In this document: positions 1 through 9,458 of the stretch, in pieces | Layout of the letters: every line of letters begins with the position of its first letter | How positions within the stretch are numbered: position 1 is the first letter of the stretch | Origin: Multifurca ochricompacta | Taxonomy: Eukaryota; Basidiomycota; Agaricomycetes; Russulales; Russulaceae | Assembly: GCA_022496185.1 (NCBI GenBank) | Contig: WTXG01000163.1 | Span: 1 to 64,000, forward strand | Direction: 5' to 3' | DNA: 64,000 bases | Position numbers and translations under genes: made by a program | Notes under the pieces: generated by a model | What the model saw: the letters and a program-made list of their open reading frames with translations, nothing else | Told to the model about the DNA's origin: nothing | The model's database searches: none

Positions 1-396
1 AGTGGTAGCAGCCTGAAGGCGTGACCGTGTTTCCTGTAGCATAGTTAATACACGGTTACGGACATTTGGGTCTAGGCTTTGATTTACAGTGGCCGTTATA
101 GCAATAGCATTGGTGAGAGTTTGGACAGGATCATCGGACATTGTGAAGGAAAAGTGCGAGGGAGGGGTTGGTGAAGTTGGTGTGGTTGGGAGTGTAGGGG
201 CATCTTGTGGCAATTTGAGTGCACCTAGGTTTGCTGCATCAGCGGCAGCAGCAGCAAATTGGTCTCTGAAATTGGGGTCTGGGGTGGAAGGTGAAGGCTG
301 AACATTGGTGGGTCGGCGTGTGGTAGACATTCTGGGTCCTGGTTTAACACCTTTGCGTGGAGAAAAGAGGCGGGTAAGACGTTTAGTGCGAGCCAT
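1..396 (-). CDS. Partial ORF, unrecognised, open at left window edge
   Basis: An ATG at 396-394 opens a frame of 132 codons without a stop down to base 1, so only the N-terminal part is visible. It begins with a basic stretch (MARTKRLTRLFSPRKG), followed by an Ala-rich segment (FAAAAADAANLGAL) and a Pro/Thr-rich low-complexity segment. Such a composition suits a disordered N-terminus. It lies 59 bases downstream of the gypsy pol stop on the same strand. It could be the start of gag from another LTR element or a fragment of a host gene. I do not recognise a domain. The frame is real as an open frame; the function is unknown. Confidence 0.4.
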   Translation of the reverse strand, partial: MARTKRLTRLFSPRKGVKPGPRMSTTRRPTNVQPSPSTPDPNFRDQFAAAAADAANLGALKLPQDAPTLPTTPTSPTPPSHFSFTMSDDPVQTLTNAIAITATVNQSLDPNVRNRVLTMLQETRSRLQAATT

Positions 397-455
397 GATA
401 AGAGAAAGAGGTATGTGGGGGAAAAGAGATGGGAAATAATGTGGTCACCCCCTAC

Positions 456-2312
456 TTAAGGGTGGCGTTGTCCCTGACGCCTGGGAAGAGAAGCATAGTA
501 TTGCTTGATCAACACAGGGGCATGACAGTCGGCACTATCCACCCAAGAGTTCTCACTGGCAGGATATCCGACCCAGCTGACCAGATATTGGCGCCATAAG
601 CGGAGTGCAACCATGACCGCGAATAATTCGCGGTCATATATATCCCAATTACGTTGTGTTTCATCTAATGTTTTCGAGAGATATGCCACAGGATGCAAAC
701 GTCCGTCGTCGTCCTTTTGGCTTAAGGTGGCACCGACGGCGTACCCGGAGGCATCCGTGTCGACAATGAAGGGTTTTTCAAAATCCGGTTGCGCGAGTAC
801 TGGCTGTGAGGTCACGCGTTGTTTAAGCGTGTCGAAGGCGTTCTGTTCGACACTCGTCCATTTCCATATATTCTTTGCACTGGTGAGGGCATTCAGGGGT
901 GCAGCTAATTTACTAAATCCTTGAATAAAGCGGCGATAAAACTGACAGAATCCTAAGAACGACCGAACTTCTTTGACGGTGGTAGGGGTCTTCCATGTGG
1001 CGACTCCTTCGACTTTTACAGGATCCATATGTACTTGATTTGCCTCGAGTATAAGTCCCAGGTATTCTATTCGGTTTTGTTCGAAAGCGCACTTTTCCGG
1101 TTTGAGATAAAGGTCCAGTTGATTTAGCTTATCGAGAACGCGATGCACTTTAGCCCTGTGACTTGCGAGATCGTGATCGGTGTGAATTAAAATATCATCC
1201 ATATAAACCGTAAACCAGGCTTTTCCGTTAGCGTCGTGATCATTGAGTTCTTCCTTGAATTCAGCGTTCATCATAGTTTGGAACGTTGCGGGGGAATTGG
1301 TTAGGCCAAAAAACATAACATTGGGTTCGTAGAGGCCACGATTGGTTTTGAACGCGGCTTTCCATCGGTCCTCCGGAACAATTCGGATATTGTTGTAACC
1401 CCAGCGGACGTCCATTTTAGTGAATAATGTACTACCACGAACGCGATCAATTAGCTCCGGAATGAGTGGGAGCGGATATGTATTGCGGATTGTCCAGCTA
1501 TTGAGCTTACGATAGTCCTGAACCGGCCGGAGTTTGCTGTCCTTCTTTTTGATGAAGAAAAACGGGGACGCATATGGCGATTTCGAGGCCGAGATGTAGC
1601 CTTTCTGTAAATGTTCTTCCAGGAACTTGTTCAGGGCATCTTGTTCTCCCGGTCCAAGTGGATAAATTTTACAATCTAATGTTGCAGGGGCGTCTGGTTT
1701 CAATTCGATTTTGTGATCCCAGGGTCGTTCAGCCGGGAAACGTTGAGCCTCTTGGTCACTGAATACCTTTTCGTGTCGATGATATTCCGATGGAACAATC
1801 TGATCCCAGGATCGTTCGATCTTGTCTTTTGCCTTGATTGCTAATTCTTGTGCGATATTAAGTCGTTTAATCTGTTCTATTGGCAATTCAAATTTAAGTT
1901 CGTCCGTAAGGCGTCCTTCCATCCAGTTGATTCGGGGATTAGTTGCTGCGAACCACGGGTATCCTAAGATTACTTCATCGGCTCCGATTGACGCCACATA
2001 AAATCGATGACGTTGTTCTCTACCATTTGTGACGACGCGTAGGTCAACACACTGTGTAATGTGCCGAGTCGCGTTGGGAGATCCATCAGCGTTTTGCAGT
2101 CGTTTGGGGATAGTTAATTGCTTTGTCGGGAGTCGATATCTGATTACGGTTTTGAAATTAATAAAATTTTCTGTTGCTCCACTGTCTATGAGCGCATTTA
2201 TGTTGGCCATTGGTTTCACGCCATGTAATGGGACAGATATTGTCATTGCTCTAATAGGTGATCTAAATACATGGTGTGAGATTAATGCTCGAATGAAGGC
2301 TGCGTCATTCAA
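456..2312 (-). pseudogene. Ty3/gypsy chromovirus pol with integrase deleted
   Basis: The 618-codon frame shows an aspartic protease motif (LIDSGATENF, Asp43), a reverse transcriptase with YMDD at residues 370-373, and the start of RNase H (DTDASGYAVG). At about residue 574 the RNase H sequence (ALRLW) runs straight into a chromodomain (RQYLVSWVGYP...ENSWV). The rest of RNase H, the integrase HHCC/DDE core and the linker are missing, while the frame stays open. A normal chromovirus pol is well over 1000 residues. The first codon is TTG and the frame is -1 relative to gag, overlapping the gag stop, so it was probably expressed as a Gag-Pol frameshift product. Without integrase it cannot insert on its own. 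Gag lies immediately upstream. Confidence 0.9.
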
Positions 2313-3469
2313 GCGATATAAAAATCCTCGTCTCCTTTAAATTTGTTCTGTAGGGCGAGGCGTTGTTCATCATTCATGGACCGAAGGGCTTTTGCAAGTG
2401 CGTCGACGTCTATCTCGGAGGTCTCCACGATCCTCTGTTCCGGGGCTTTAGTGGGTACCGTCGCGGTCGTCGGGGGAACTTCTGTGATCGTGGCAGTCCG
2501 AGCCGGACTACTGGTGCTGGGATTGACGCGTGGTCTCTTATTTGGGCAGTCTTTGACAAGATGTCCTCGGCGCCCACACTCAAAGCATCGGCCATCTTTT
2601 CTATATTGTTCCTTTTCCTCAGTTGTCATTGCCTTTTTAATGACGTCGACTTGTGGGTGTGGGTCTGACTCGCGTTTCTTATAAAATGTGAATTTGTTGC
2701 CTCGGGGTGGTGTATTAGTCATTGATCGCGTGCCGAGGGCATCTTTGCTATACAACCAGTTTGCGTGGTGTTTTCTGGCCGAGGCCGCTGCTTCGTCAAA
2801 TGTCTTAGGTTGGTCAAATAGAAGCATCGTCTGGACTAGTCGTGTGGGGAGTCCTCGGTGAAAGAATTGCCGAGCGGCTGGGTCATCAATATGGAGTTCG
2901 GCCCTCGTGGCCAGCGTGCGAAACTCGGCGATGTATTCGTCGATATTAGAATCCTTCATTTGTAAGCGATCTAGCGCTCGCAGCGCTTTCTGTCCAGCCG
3001 CCACGTCGGCCCATGCTTCTCGGAATATTTGTCGAAATTTGTCCCAAATGTACAGGACTCGGATGTTTCCCTCTTTGATATCGGTCAACCACTTGATTTG
3101 GTCTATCACCCAGCGGTCCACTCGGGGCCCTCGTAACAACCCTAATGTAAACGCGACTCTTGTCCTTTCGTTTTGAACCATGGCCACTGTTTCATTCAGG
3201 CTGAAGAATAATTCAAGTTTGGCGAACCAGTCCATAGCAATATCTCGGTCTCCGTCGAAAAAGGGTGGTGGTACACCCATCATGGGCCCTCCTGAGTATG
3301 TTGCCCCTACTCCTGGGGCGGGGGGTCCTTGTGGCGGTTCGTCAGGGTTCCTTCCTGACGTTCTGGATGGTCTATCTTCGGGGCTCCGCTCGGGTCGACC
3401 GGTCTGTGATTCAATGATGTCTTCCTCCGCGGCCCTCCTTGCTTGTCTGGTATTCGGCCTGGTCGTCAT
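2309..3469 (-). CDS. Ty3/gypsy gag polyprotein
   Basis: The frame carries a retrotransposon capsid-like helical region (FFDGDRDIAMDWFAKLELFF...) and a C-terminal CCHC zinc knuckle (CFECGRRGHLVKDC, spacing CX2CX4HX4C). It ends one base into the pol frame. The start is uncertain. The first ATG is at 3469 (MTTRPNTRQARRA), but the same frame stays open without an ATG up to a TGA near 3739 and reads like protein there (for example LRYLTDELEPQLHGNLP). The true start may therefore have been lost, or translation may begin elsewhere. Gag would form the virus-like particle and bind element RNA. No internal stop is seen. Confidence 0.8.
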   Translation of the reverse strand: MTTRPNTRQARRAAEEDIIESQTGRPERSPEDRPSRTSGRNPDEPPQGPPAPGVGATYSGGPMMGVPPPFFDGDRDIAMDWFAKLELFFSLNETVAMVQNERTRVAFTLGLLRGPRVDRWVIDQIKWLTDIKEGNIRVLYIWDKFRQIFREAWADVAAGQKALRALDRLQMKDSNIDEYIAEFRTLATRAELHIDDPAARQFFHRGLPTRLVQTMLLFDQPKTFDEAAASARKHHANWLYSKDALGTRSMTNTPPRGNKFTFYKKRESDPHPQVDVIKKAMTTEEKEQYRKDGRCFECGRRGHLVKDCPNKRPRVNPSTSSPARTATITEVPPTTATVPTKAPEQRIVETSEIDVDALAKALRSMNDEQRLALQNKFKGDEDFYIA

Positions 3470-3696
3470 CGTGTGTGGGGTAGGTACTACTGTGCCTTCG
3501 TCGTTCGTGGTGGGGCTGTCTGCTGCAGCAAGAAGAGCAAAGCGATTATGGAATTCGAGTGGTAAGTTGCCGTGCAACTGTGGTTCTAATTCGTCTGTTA
3601 GGTATCGGAGTGGGGAGTGGTCTTCAAGAGACGCTTCCTCGGAGGTTGGGGATCGGGGATCGCGCGCTGAGTAAGACGTCGCGCTGTCGGGATACG

Positions 3697-3930
3697 GGCA
3701 AGGGACGCGGTGTCGTCTCCTTGCGGTTCAGGTGAGAGTGTTTCTAATGTCTGGTCACAGAAGAGTGCTGATGTCAAACAGCTTCGGCGATCGATAGTAG
3801 GTCTAAGGTCGGGGTTCGGGTTCGGGTGTCAGGGCAAGGGACGCGTCGTCGTCGCCTTGCGTGTTCGGTGAGTTCTAAAGTTCTTTCTGATAGGACGAAG
3901 TCTGTTCTAATGTCACAGTTAGGTGCGACA
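3697..3930. repeat. Imperfect direct duplication in gypsy leader
   Basis: Two copies of about 95 bases lie at roughly 3697-3790 and 3833-3928. Each starts with a GGGCAAGGGACGCG block and continues through CCTTGCG, a CTAATGTC(A/T) motif and a CACAG. They lie between the gag frame and the LTR of the minus-strand gypsy element, in its 5' leader. Confidence 0.6.
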
Positions 3931-4740
3931 CTGTGTCGAACGTCGGTCAGGAGCTGGTCTCCAAGTCAAGATATGTTCAAGTCAAGTCAAGACTCCAAGG
4001 CAATAACAGAGTCAAGCCAGTTCAAGCCCCCAACAAGGTCGATAGGGCACGCGCGAGAGTCGAAGTCGACGGCGGAGACACTCAGTCCCGCAACAAGTTC
4101 AAGAGGTTCGAAGGCTCTCCAAGTCGCGTCTTGGAGAGTTCAAGTGGAGTCTTTTCACAGAGAGAGAGAGAATTCAGAGAAGTCCAATGCACCTTGAATT
4201 GAACACAAGAGAACAGACTTAGTCTGTCTCTTCTACTTTACTGTGCTTTAAATACAGGTAGACCTAGCTATGTCATAGTAGATGGAAGATTCTAGTACTA
4301 TGATGTATTATCTAGTGGTTGCGCAATAGAACTAGCTAGAACTAAGGAGAATATGGAGGGGTTGAGCCCTCAGTAAGCAAAACAGTAAGTAGCGTTTCAG
4401 AACAACAAGTCCGTTAATGTCATCAGTCAGCCACGTCACCTTTGTCAGATCAAATTCCGTCACATGGGCCCAAAGATACGAAAGCGGACGGCGTAAAGCC
4501 TGGCTTCTGATAGGGAATTAAGTAAATGTCCGGTCGTAAAGATAAGAAGATAACAGATAAGAAGGCAAACATAACCAAGCAGTAAGCAAACATGTCCAAG
4601 CAACAGTCACGGGGATGGGAGTAGCGCATGTGAGGGGTCCCAGGAGGGAGACGTAATGAGGAAGTGAAGGGTTGGTGGACGAGTGGGGTCTCGGTTGGGA
4701 AGCGTGAAGAAAATAGGGCTGCTAGGCCCTGTTCGTAACA
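3740..4740 (-). mobile_element. Ty3/gypsy 5' LTR plus leader
   Basis: On the minus strand the LTR starts at 4740 with TGTTACGAACAGG. It shares a long block (4497-4560, around GGCTTCTGATAGGGAATTAAG) with the solo LTR at 17214-17803. A TATA-like TGTATTTAAAG lies at 4257-4247, followed by a palindrome around 4208-4231. The inner end of the LTR cannot be fixed because no second LTR is in the window. The 3' part of this interval is untranslated leader. The outer end abuts the giant inverted repeat exactly at 4740/4741. Confidence 0.7.
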
Positions 4741-4908
4741 ACAGACTGGAAAACATTATGTTGCTACAAAAGCAATTCCTTGACTTGTGGTATGCCTGAA
4801 CAGAGTCTTACAAATGCTCAATATGCCTCTGAAGGAGTGGCTAACCATCTGAATTCCCCCAATCCCAATACCCAACATATCACCCCATCCTTCTCAGCTA
4901 CCCATCAC

Positions 4909-6360
4909 TAGTGATTGGCAGGGGTAACCCTGGGGTATCCTTGTTGGTACCCGTACCCATACCCGTACCCGTCACTATGGGTATGGGTAACCTGTGGGTT
5001 ACCCATGGGTCACCTGTGAAAACATGTGCAAGTTCTTTACTTGCATCGCACATTTCGGATAACCAGCCTGGGCCTTCCCGGACCAAGAAGATACACAATG
5101 CATTCATTTGTGGCTGCTTAAGATCCCTCAATGACTCTTGTTTTATGTTCAGAAGATTAAGATAATTCATTATTCCATTTTTGTTTTATTATTCTGCTTT
5201 CAATTTTATACAAGCACAACTAAAATCCAGTATACAGAGATGATTAGATAGGATGTTATAGAACATTGATGAAAAGCCTGTCAGATAAACACACAGAATG
5301 CAAAAAAATTTGATGAACACATAGCAATTGGCAGGGGTAACCCCTGGATAATTGTTTTGATACCTGGGTTACCCATAAAATGAAATGCATGCAAGTTCTT
5401 TACTTGCATCGCGCATTTCGGACATCTGGCCTGGGATATCCCAGTCAAGGAGATATGCACTTGGACACAGCACATTCATTTATGGCTACTCAAGATCCCT
5501 CAAAGATTCCTATTTTATGTTCATAAGATTAAGATAATTTATTATTCTATTTTTATTTTATTATTCTGGTTTCAATTTTATATGAGTGCAACTGTTCTTT
5601 GCATTTCTGCACATTTCAGATAAGTGTCCCAGGCCATCCCGGTCAAGGAGATAAGCACTTGGACACAACGCGTTCATTTATGGCTACTCAGGATCCTTCA
5701 AAAATTGTTGGTTTATGTTCAGAAGATTAAAAGGATCCTTTATTTACATTATCATTTTATTATTCTGGTTTCATTTCATACAAGTGTGACTGTCCTGGTC
5801 CCTGGATGCACATTTCTGCGCGTTTAAGTCAACCTTCCTTAATAGGAAGGAGGTCAGACCACCATGCAATGCAATGTAGTCACTGCCCCATGCAGCTTGT
5901 AGATACACGCGGACCTTGTTTCAATAAAGTAATTTGATAATTAGATTATAGAATAGTCTATATTAGTCTAGAGTGTATTTTAGATAGTGCCAGACTGGCA
6001 GAAATGATTGCGCATTAATAAAACAAATGCATCATGGTTTTCAAGAAAGTGGATCACTGATAACACTTTTATTTTACATTGCACTGTTGATCTGCTTTGA
6101 TATTTTGTAGGATAACACTAGAACATATTTCAATTCACCCTGTAGCATACATCAGATGAGATCTTATATTTTTGTGGCTGCAGATGTGTTTTATCTTGGA
6201 AATTCTACTGATCTTGTCAATGCATAATCGGCACCTATACCCACCAAACCTGCCACACAGGTATGGGTTTCCATGGGTTGGGAGCCATATACCCATACCC
6301 ATACCTGGCAAAACCTGCCACGCTTACCTGCGCAGGTATGAAACCCCTTGACAATCACTA
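4909..6360. mobile_element. hAT-like non-autonomous element, copy A (left arm)
   Basis: The ends are inverted repeats, TAGTGATTGGCAGGGG at left and the complement of TAGTGATTGTCAAGGGG at right. Flanking 8-bp duplications are CCCATCAC and CCCACCAC (7 of 8). Eight-bp target duplications and TAGTG-type termini fit the hAT superfamily. No transposase is encoded. Subterminal parts are rich in GGGTA/TACCC repeats. Removing it rejoins the MULE sequence around the acidic TDSDPSPSSNEG segment. A perfect mirror copy lies at 13609-15060. Confidence 0.8.
5040..5795 (+). repeat. Three imperfect ~180-bp tandem repeats inside hAT-like copy A
   Basis: Units at about 5040-5222, 5404-5590 and 5596-5795 each run from a GC(A/G)CATTTC(A/G)GA block through ATTCATTT(A/G)TGGCT, TTTTATGTTCA(G/T)AAGATTAA and TTTTATTATTCTG to a C-A-A-C-T or equivalent. 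The second is separated from the first by an extra GGGTAACC-rich segment. The mirror set is at 14174-14929. Confidence 0.75.
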
Positions 6361-7296
6361 CCCACCACTGACTCTGATCCATCTCCATCAAGTAATGAGG
6401 GGGTTGAGGTGGATCTTGACAGGTTGTCAGATGAGGAGGGTGAGCTGATAGACAAGCTCAATGAACAGCTTGGTTCTGATTCAGATCCAGGCTCCAAGTT
6501 GGGTGGTGCAGATGAAGATGATCCAGAATGGGATTTGGAAGAGGGTGAGACACAAGTGAAGGATCTTGCATATGTATTTTGCCCAGCATGCCACAGAAAG
6601 CAGATCCTTCATATCTTCATAAAACACTTCTGTCAGCATCCAGCTTTTTCTGAACAGAATGAGGGACCATGCAGTGCAATGGAAATTTGCAAGTGCACTG
6701 TCACAGAAATGTATCAGTTCTGTCACCAATGGGGACTTTGGGAAGTGTGGGGATACCTTTGGACTGCATGGTATGTGCTACCCAAGTGGAAACTCTGGGC
6801 ATGCTCAACATCTCCATACATATCTTGGTGGCAAACAATGATGGGAACTGAAAACTTCTGGAGGCAGTTAAAGCACAATCACCTGCATCACATGCTTTGA
6901 CCTTGCCTTGATCTGCTTGTCTGGATTATCATAACTAAAGTCACACCTGAGTACATTGCACATGCAGAAGCCCTTGAAGACACATATCATTTGGGCCACT
7001 CAAAGCCACTTTCAACCTATCCAAGGTACTTCAAATTGTCTTGGAAACAGCTTGCAGAAGCATCCATCAGCAGGACTAGTTATATTACAGATGTTACTAC
7101 ATGGACATGCAATTGCAGACAGCAAAAGTATCACAGCCAGCACCTATGTAAACACCTTGTCCAATCAGTACAACCTCCACCCATGCACTTCTGGTGTCAA
7201 GTTGTCTGTCACCACATCTTGCCACTTTACTGCCACCCTGCTCTTGTATCCAATATCAATGGGATGGAGATTGAGCATGTTGACACAGTCAGGTGT

Positions 7297-7894
7297 TGTG
7301 ACACTTTCTTGCTAGTATTTCGCATTTTCTCTCTTTTTTGTCTTCTATGCCCCTTTCTTTCACTGTATACCTTATCAGATCCACTTATCTGATGGCCATA
7401 GTCTGGACAAGGGATTCAACTCCCATGTCATCTGATTGATGATCTCATAGTTGATGTCATAGACCTTGTGACCTTAGTATGACCTCATAGATGATATCAT
7501 GACCATTGTGACCTACTATGATATCATTTGTACAAGACTCTAGACTATGACTTCATAGTAGCCACATTGTATTTAAGGACTACAATAAATCCAAGGACAG
7601 ACTAAGTCTGTTCTCCTTGTACCAATCAAAGGTCCTTAGGAAGTCCCTTCAGCCCTCTTCCAAGATGTGACTTGAGAGGGTTTGGCTCACCAGTAACTCC
7701 AGCAAAGGCTCTTGCCTTGCTATCTGAAAACCCTGACTTCACATGCAATGTCCAGACTCATTGCCTTGATCCATACCAGCTGCGCATTGTGACATCTTGA
7801 CCTGACTTGACACTTACATCTCTTGACTGCCTTGATTGACTCTGACTCTGACCTGAACCTGAACCAATGCACGCCGAAGGACCTGTGTGTGACA
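7297..7894 (+). mobile_element. Solo LTR, TGTGACACTTTC family (left arm)
   Basis: A 598-bp sequence from TGTGACACTTTC to GTGTGTGACA is flanked by perfect GGTGT duplications (7292-7296, 7895-7899). It contains a TATA-like GTATTTAAGG at 7569 and a palindrome at 7593-7617. The 222-bp element copy at 39 kb has the same site with a single GGTGT and no LTR, which proves insertion. No internal retroelement domain remains. Confidence 0.92.
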
Positions 7895-7957
7895 GGTGTT
7901 ACATGATGCAACTCTGCATGACCTCATATAGGAGGTTGTGTACCACTATGAACCTGA

Positions 7958-8033
7958 GGCCATGTAGCTCAGTGGTTTAGAGCACTGGACCTGGCTTGTC
8001 CAGAGGTCTTGGGTTCAATCCCCAATGTGGCCA
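7958..8033 (+). tRNA. tRNA-like sequence in 222-bp element (left arm)
   Basis: The 76-nt sequence folds as a cloverleaf: acceptor GGCCATG/TGTGGCC, D stem GCTC/GAGC, T stem TTGGG/CCCAA with loop TTCAATC. The A box (TAGCTCAGTGG) and B box (GGTTCAATCC) match RNA polymerase III consensus. A TTTT run lies shortly downstream. The anticodon stem is best drawn with 6 bp (CTGGAC/GTCCAG) and loop CTGGCTT, nominal anticodon GGC. This is abnormal, so a working tRNA-Ala is doubtful. It sits inside a mobile element. Confidence 0.65.
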
Positions 8034-9458
8034 TTTCTTTTCTAGTGTGTGAGCCAGGGTCCTGTGTAAGGTCCCTTGATTGGGGTGCATGTTTAGCCAA
8101 CAGAGCACCCTGATCTAGATGAAGGCAGTATTACTGATGGAGATGATCACGTTTGGATGGGAAATCCAGATATGCTGGTGGAAGGCTGATGGCAAGAGTT
8201 TGATCTTGAGGGGGTGCTAGGCAGGTGGCTGTGGAGTGTGATGTCAATGAGTACTGAAGAATTGTCATCATTGGCCATACATGACATGGAGGAGGTACAA
8301 GGACTGCTCAATGATGGAGATGAGAGTGATCTTGAGGAAGAAGTACATCAATGACTCAAACAATCATCAGAACAGTTACTAATTCTCATCAAAGCTACAA
8401 ATCAAAATTAATGCACTTTCATCATGGGCAGACAAACTTGTTGATGCAGCCAAGATTATCTGATTGCAACTCCCACACAAAAATTGAATCTGGATCAACA
8501 GCATGGTGTCGCAGGACATCAGAGCCAATGTTAGTTGTCTGGTAAATGATGTTCAACATCTAGAGAAGACAGGAACACGACAACCATGCACCTGGGCCTG
8601 CGCTGGTGATTGTGAGGCTGCATGGACCTCATGGAACACCATGGGATATCAAATCTGAGGTAGGATCTTAGATTTACAATGATTTACTTCTACATTCCAT
8701 GTAATGCATAATACAGCTTGCATATTTTATTCTATGTACTAAAAAAATGGTTTCCTGCTGTCAAACACCCAAAACTGATAAACACGACTCCAATGCAATA
8801 AAATTGCCCTTTGTTGTTGAATTTGTGGAACAGGCATAGCACAACTTGTACTAGATACTACATTACTACTAGCTATTTCACCTTGTTTAGACTTAGAGGC
8901 TTAGATGCAGTCAATAATGCAATAGCAATTGCTTTATCTATAGCAGATTCAATGTACTATATCAGCTACTAAATTAAATGAATGCATTAAATGCATTATC
9001 TTGTTATCTCGTTTGATAATGTGATTTGATCACATGTCAGATCTTAGATGTACATCCTAAGTATCTAATTAATTGCAAACATGTTTTTGACTTATGTAAT
9101 CACATCGAACCGCTATCCCAGAATATTTGCTTTTGATTACTTTACATCATGTGATTCGGCACAACGTGCTGGGTGAATAGCATCCAGTATGGTTACATGG
9201 CTTGTCCTCACAAAAGATCATCGAGGATGTGGACATGAACATGAAGCCCTGTGGTCACCCCAGCACCACATTGTGACGCATCACGTGATGTACATACATA
9301 GACAAACAATATGTAACATGCCTCATAGCTATCTGCATTGGAACATGTATTTCAGTTTCAGGTGTTCAACAACAGGAAACCATTTTTTTAGTATGTAGAA
9401 TGAAATATGCAAGCTGTAATATGTATTGGAGTAGCAGCCACAGCATGGATAGATACCA

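Larger units (their letters stand above)
7278..8102 (+). mobile_element. 222-bp TG...CA LTR-like element with tRNA-like core (split by solo LTR)
   Basis: The element starts TGTTGACACAG and ends TTTAGCCAACA, flanked by perfect 5-bp duplications GAGCA (7273-7277 and 8103-8107). Subtracting the nested 598-bp LTR and its 5-bp duplication leaves 222 bp. That is exactly the length of the copy at 39488-39709, which has a different target duplication. TG...CA ends with 5-bp duplications are integrase signatures, so it looks like a solo LTR of a miniature retroelement. It encodes no protein. Confidence 0.85.
4741..8658 (+). pseudogene. MULE transposase, C-terminal half (left arm)
   Basis: Translation after 6361 gives an acidic segment, then YVFCPACHRKQIL...KHFCQHPAF, then MGTENFWRQLKH and TWTCNC...CKHLVQSV. 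The last is a SWIM zinc finger (CXCX10CXH). This order is typical of Mutator-like transposases in basidiomycetes. Coding ends with NTMGYQI and TGA at 8656-8658. The region is interrupted by hAT-like copy A and, at 7278-8102, by the 222-bp element with its nested LTR; several frameshifts and stops are present. The N-terminal catalytic half is absent because the gypsy LTR begins at 4740. It is the mirror image of the minus-strand MULE in the right arm. Confidence 0.8.
4741..9188 (+). repeat. Left arm of 4448-bp inverted repeat
   Basis: Every base pairs with position 19969 minus its coordinate in the right arm, with no net insertion or deletion across the arm. Open frames inside the two arms translate identically. 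The first mismatches outside are 4740/15229 and 9189/10780. Two mismatches seen inside, at 9157 and 9165, are both CpG transitions in the right arm. The arm carries a C-terminal MULE transposase part, a hAT-like insertion and a 222-bp LTR-like element. Confidence 0.95.

Noticed and set aside
1..396. Histone H3-like N-terminus (MARTK)
   Set aside because: Only the first five residues match; the rest has no H3 tail or histone fold.
2309..2330. Canonical -1 slippery heptamer between gypsy gag and pol
   Set aside because: The frames are offset by -1 with a T run (GATTTTTAT), but it does not fit X XXY YYZ in the gag phase, so I only note the offset.
4920..5030. Telomere repeat tract
   Set aside because: The GGGTA/TACCC motifs are irregular, occur on both strands, and are confined to hAT-like element ends.
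7958..8033. A functional host tRNA-Ala gene
   Set aside because: Abnormal anticodon arm, location inside a mobile unit with target duplications, and copy number within repeats argue for a tRNA-like passenger.
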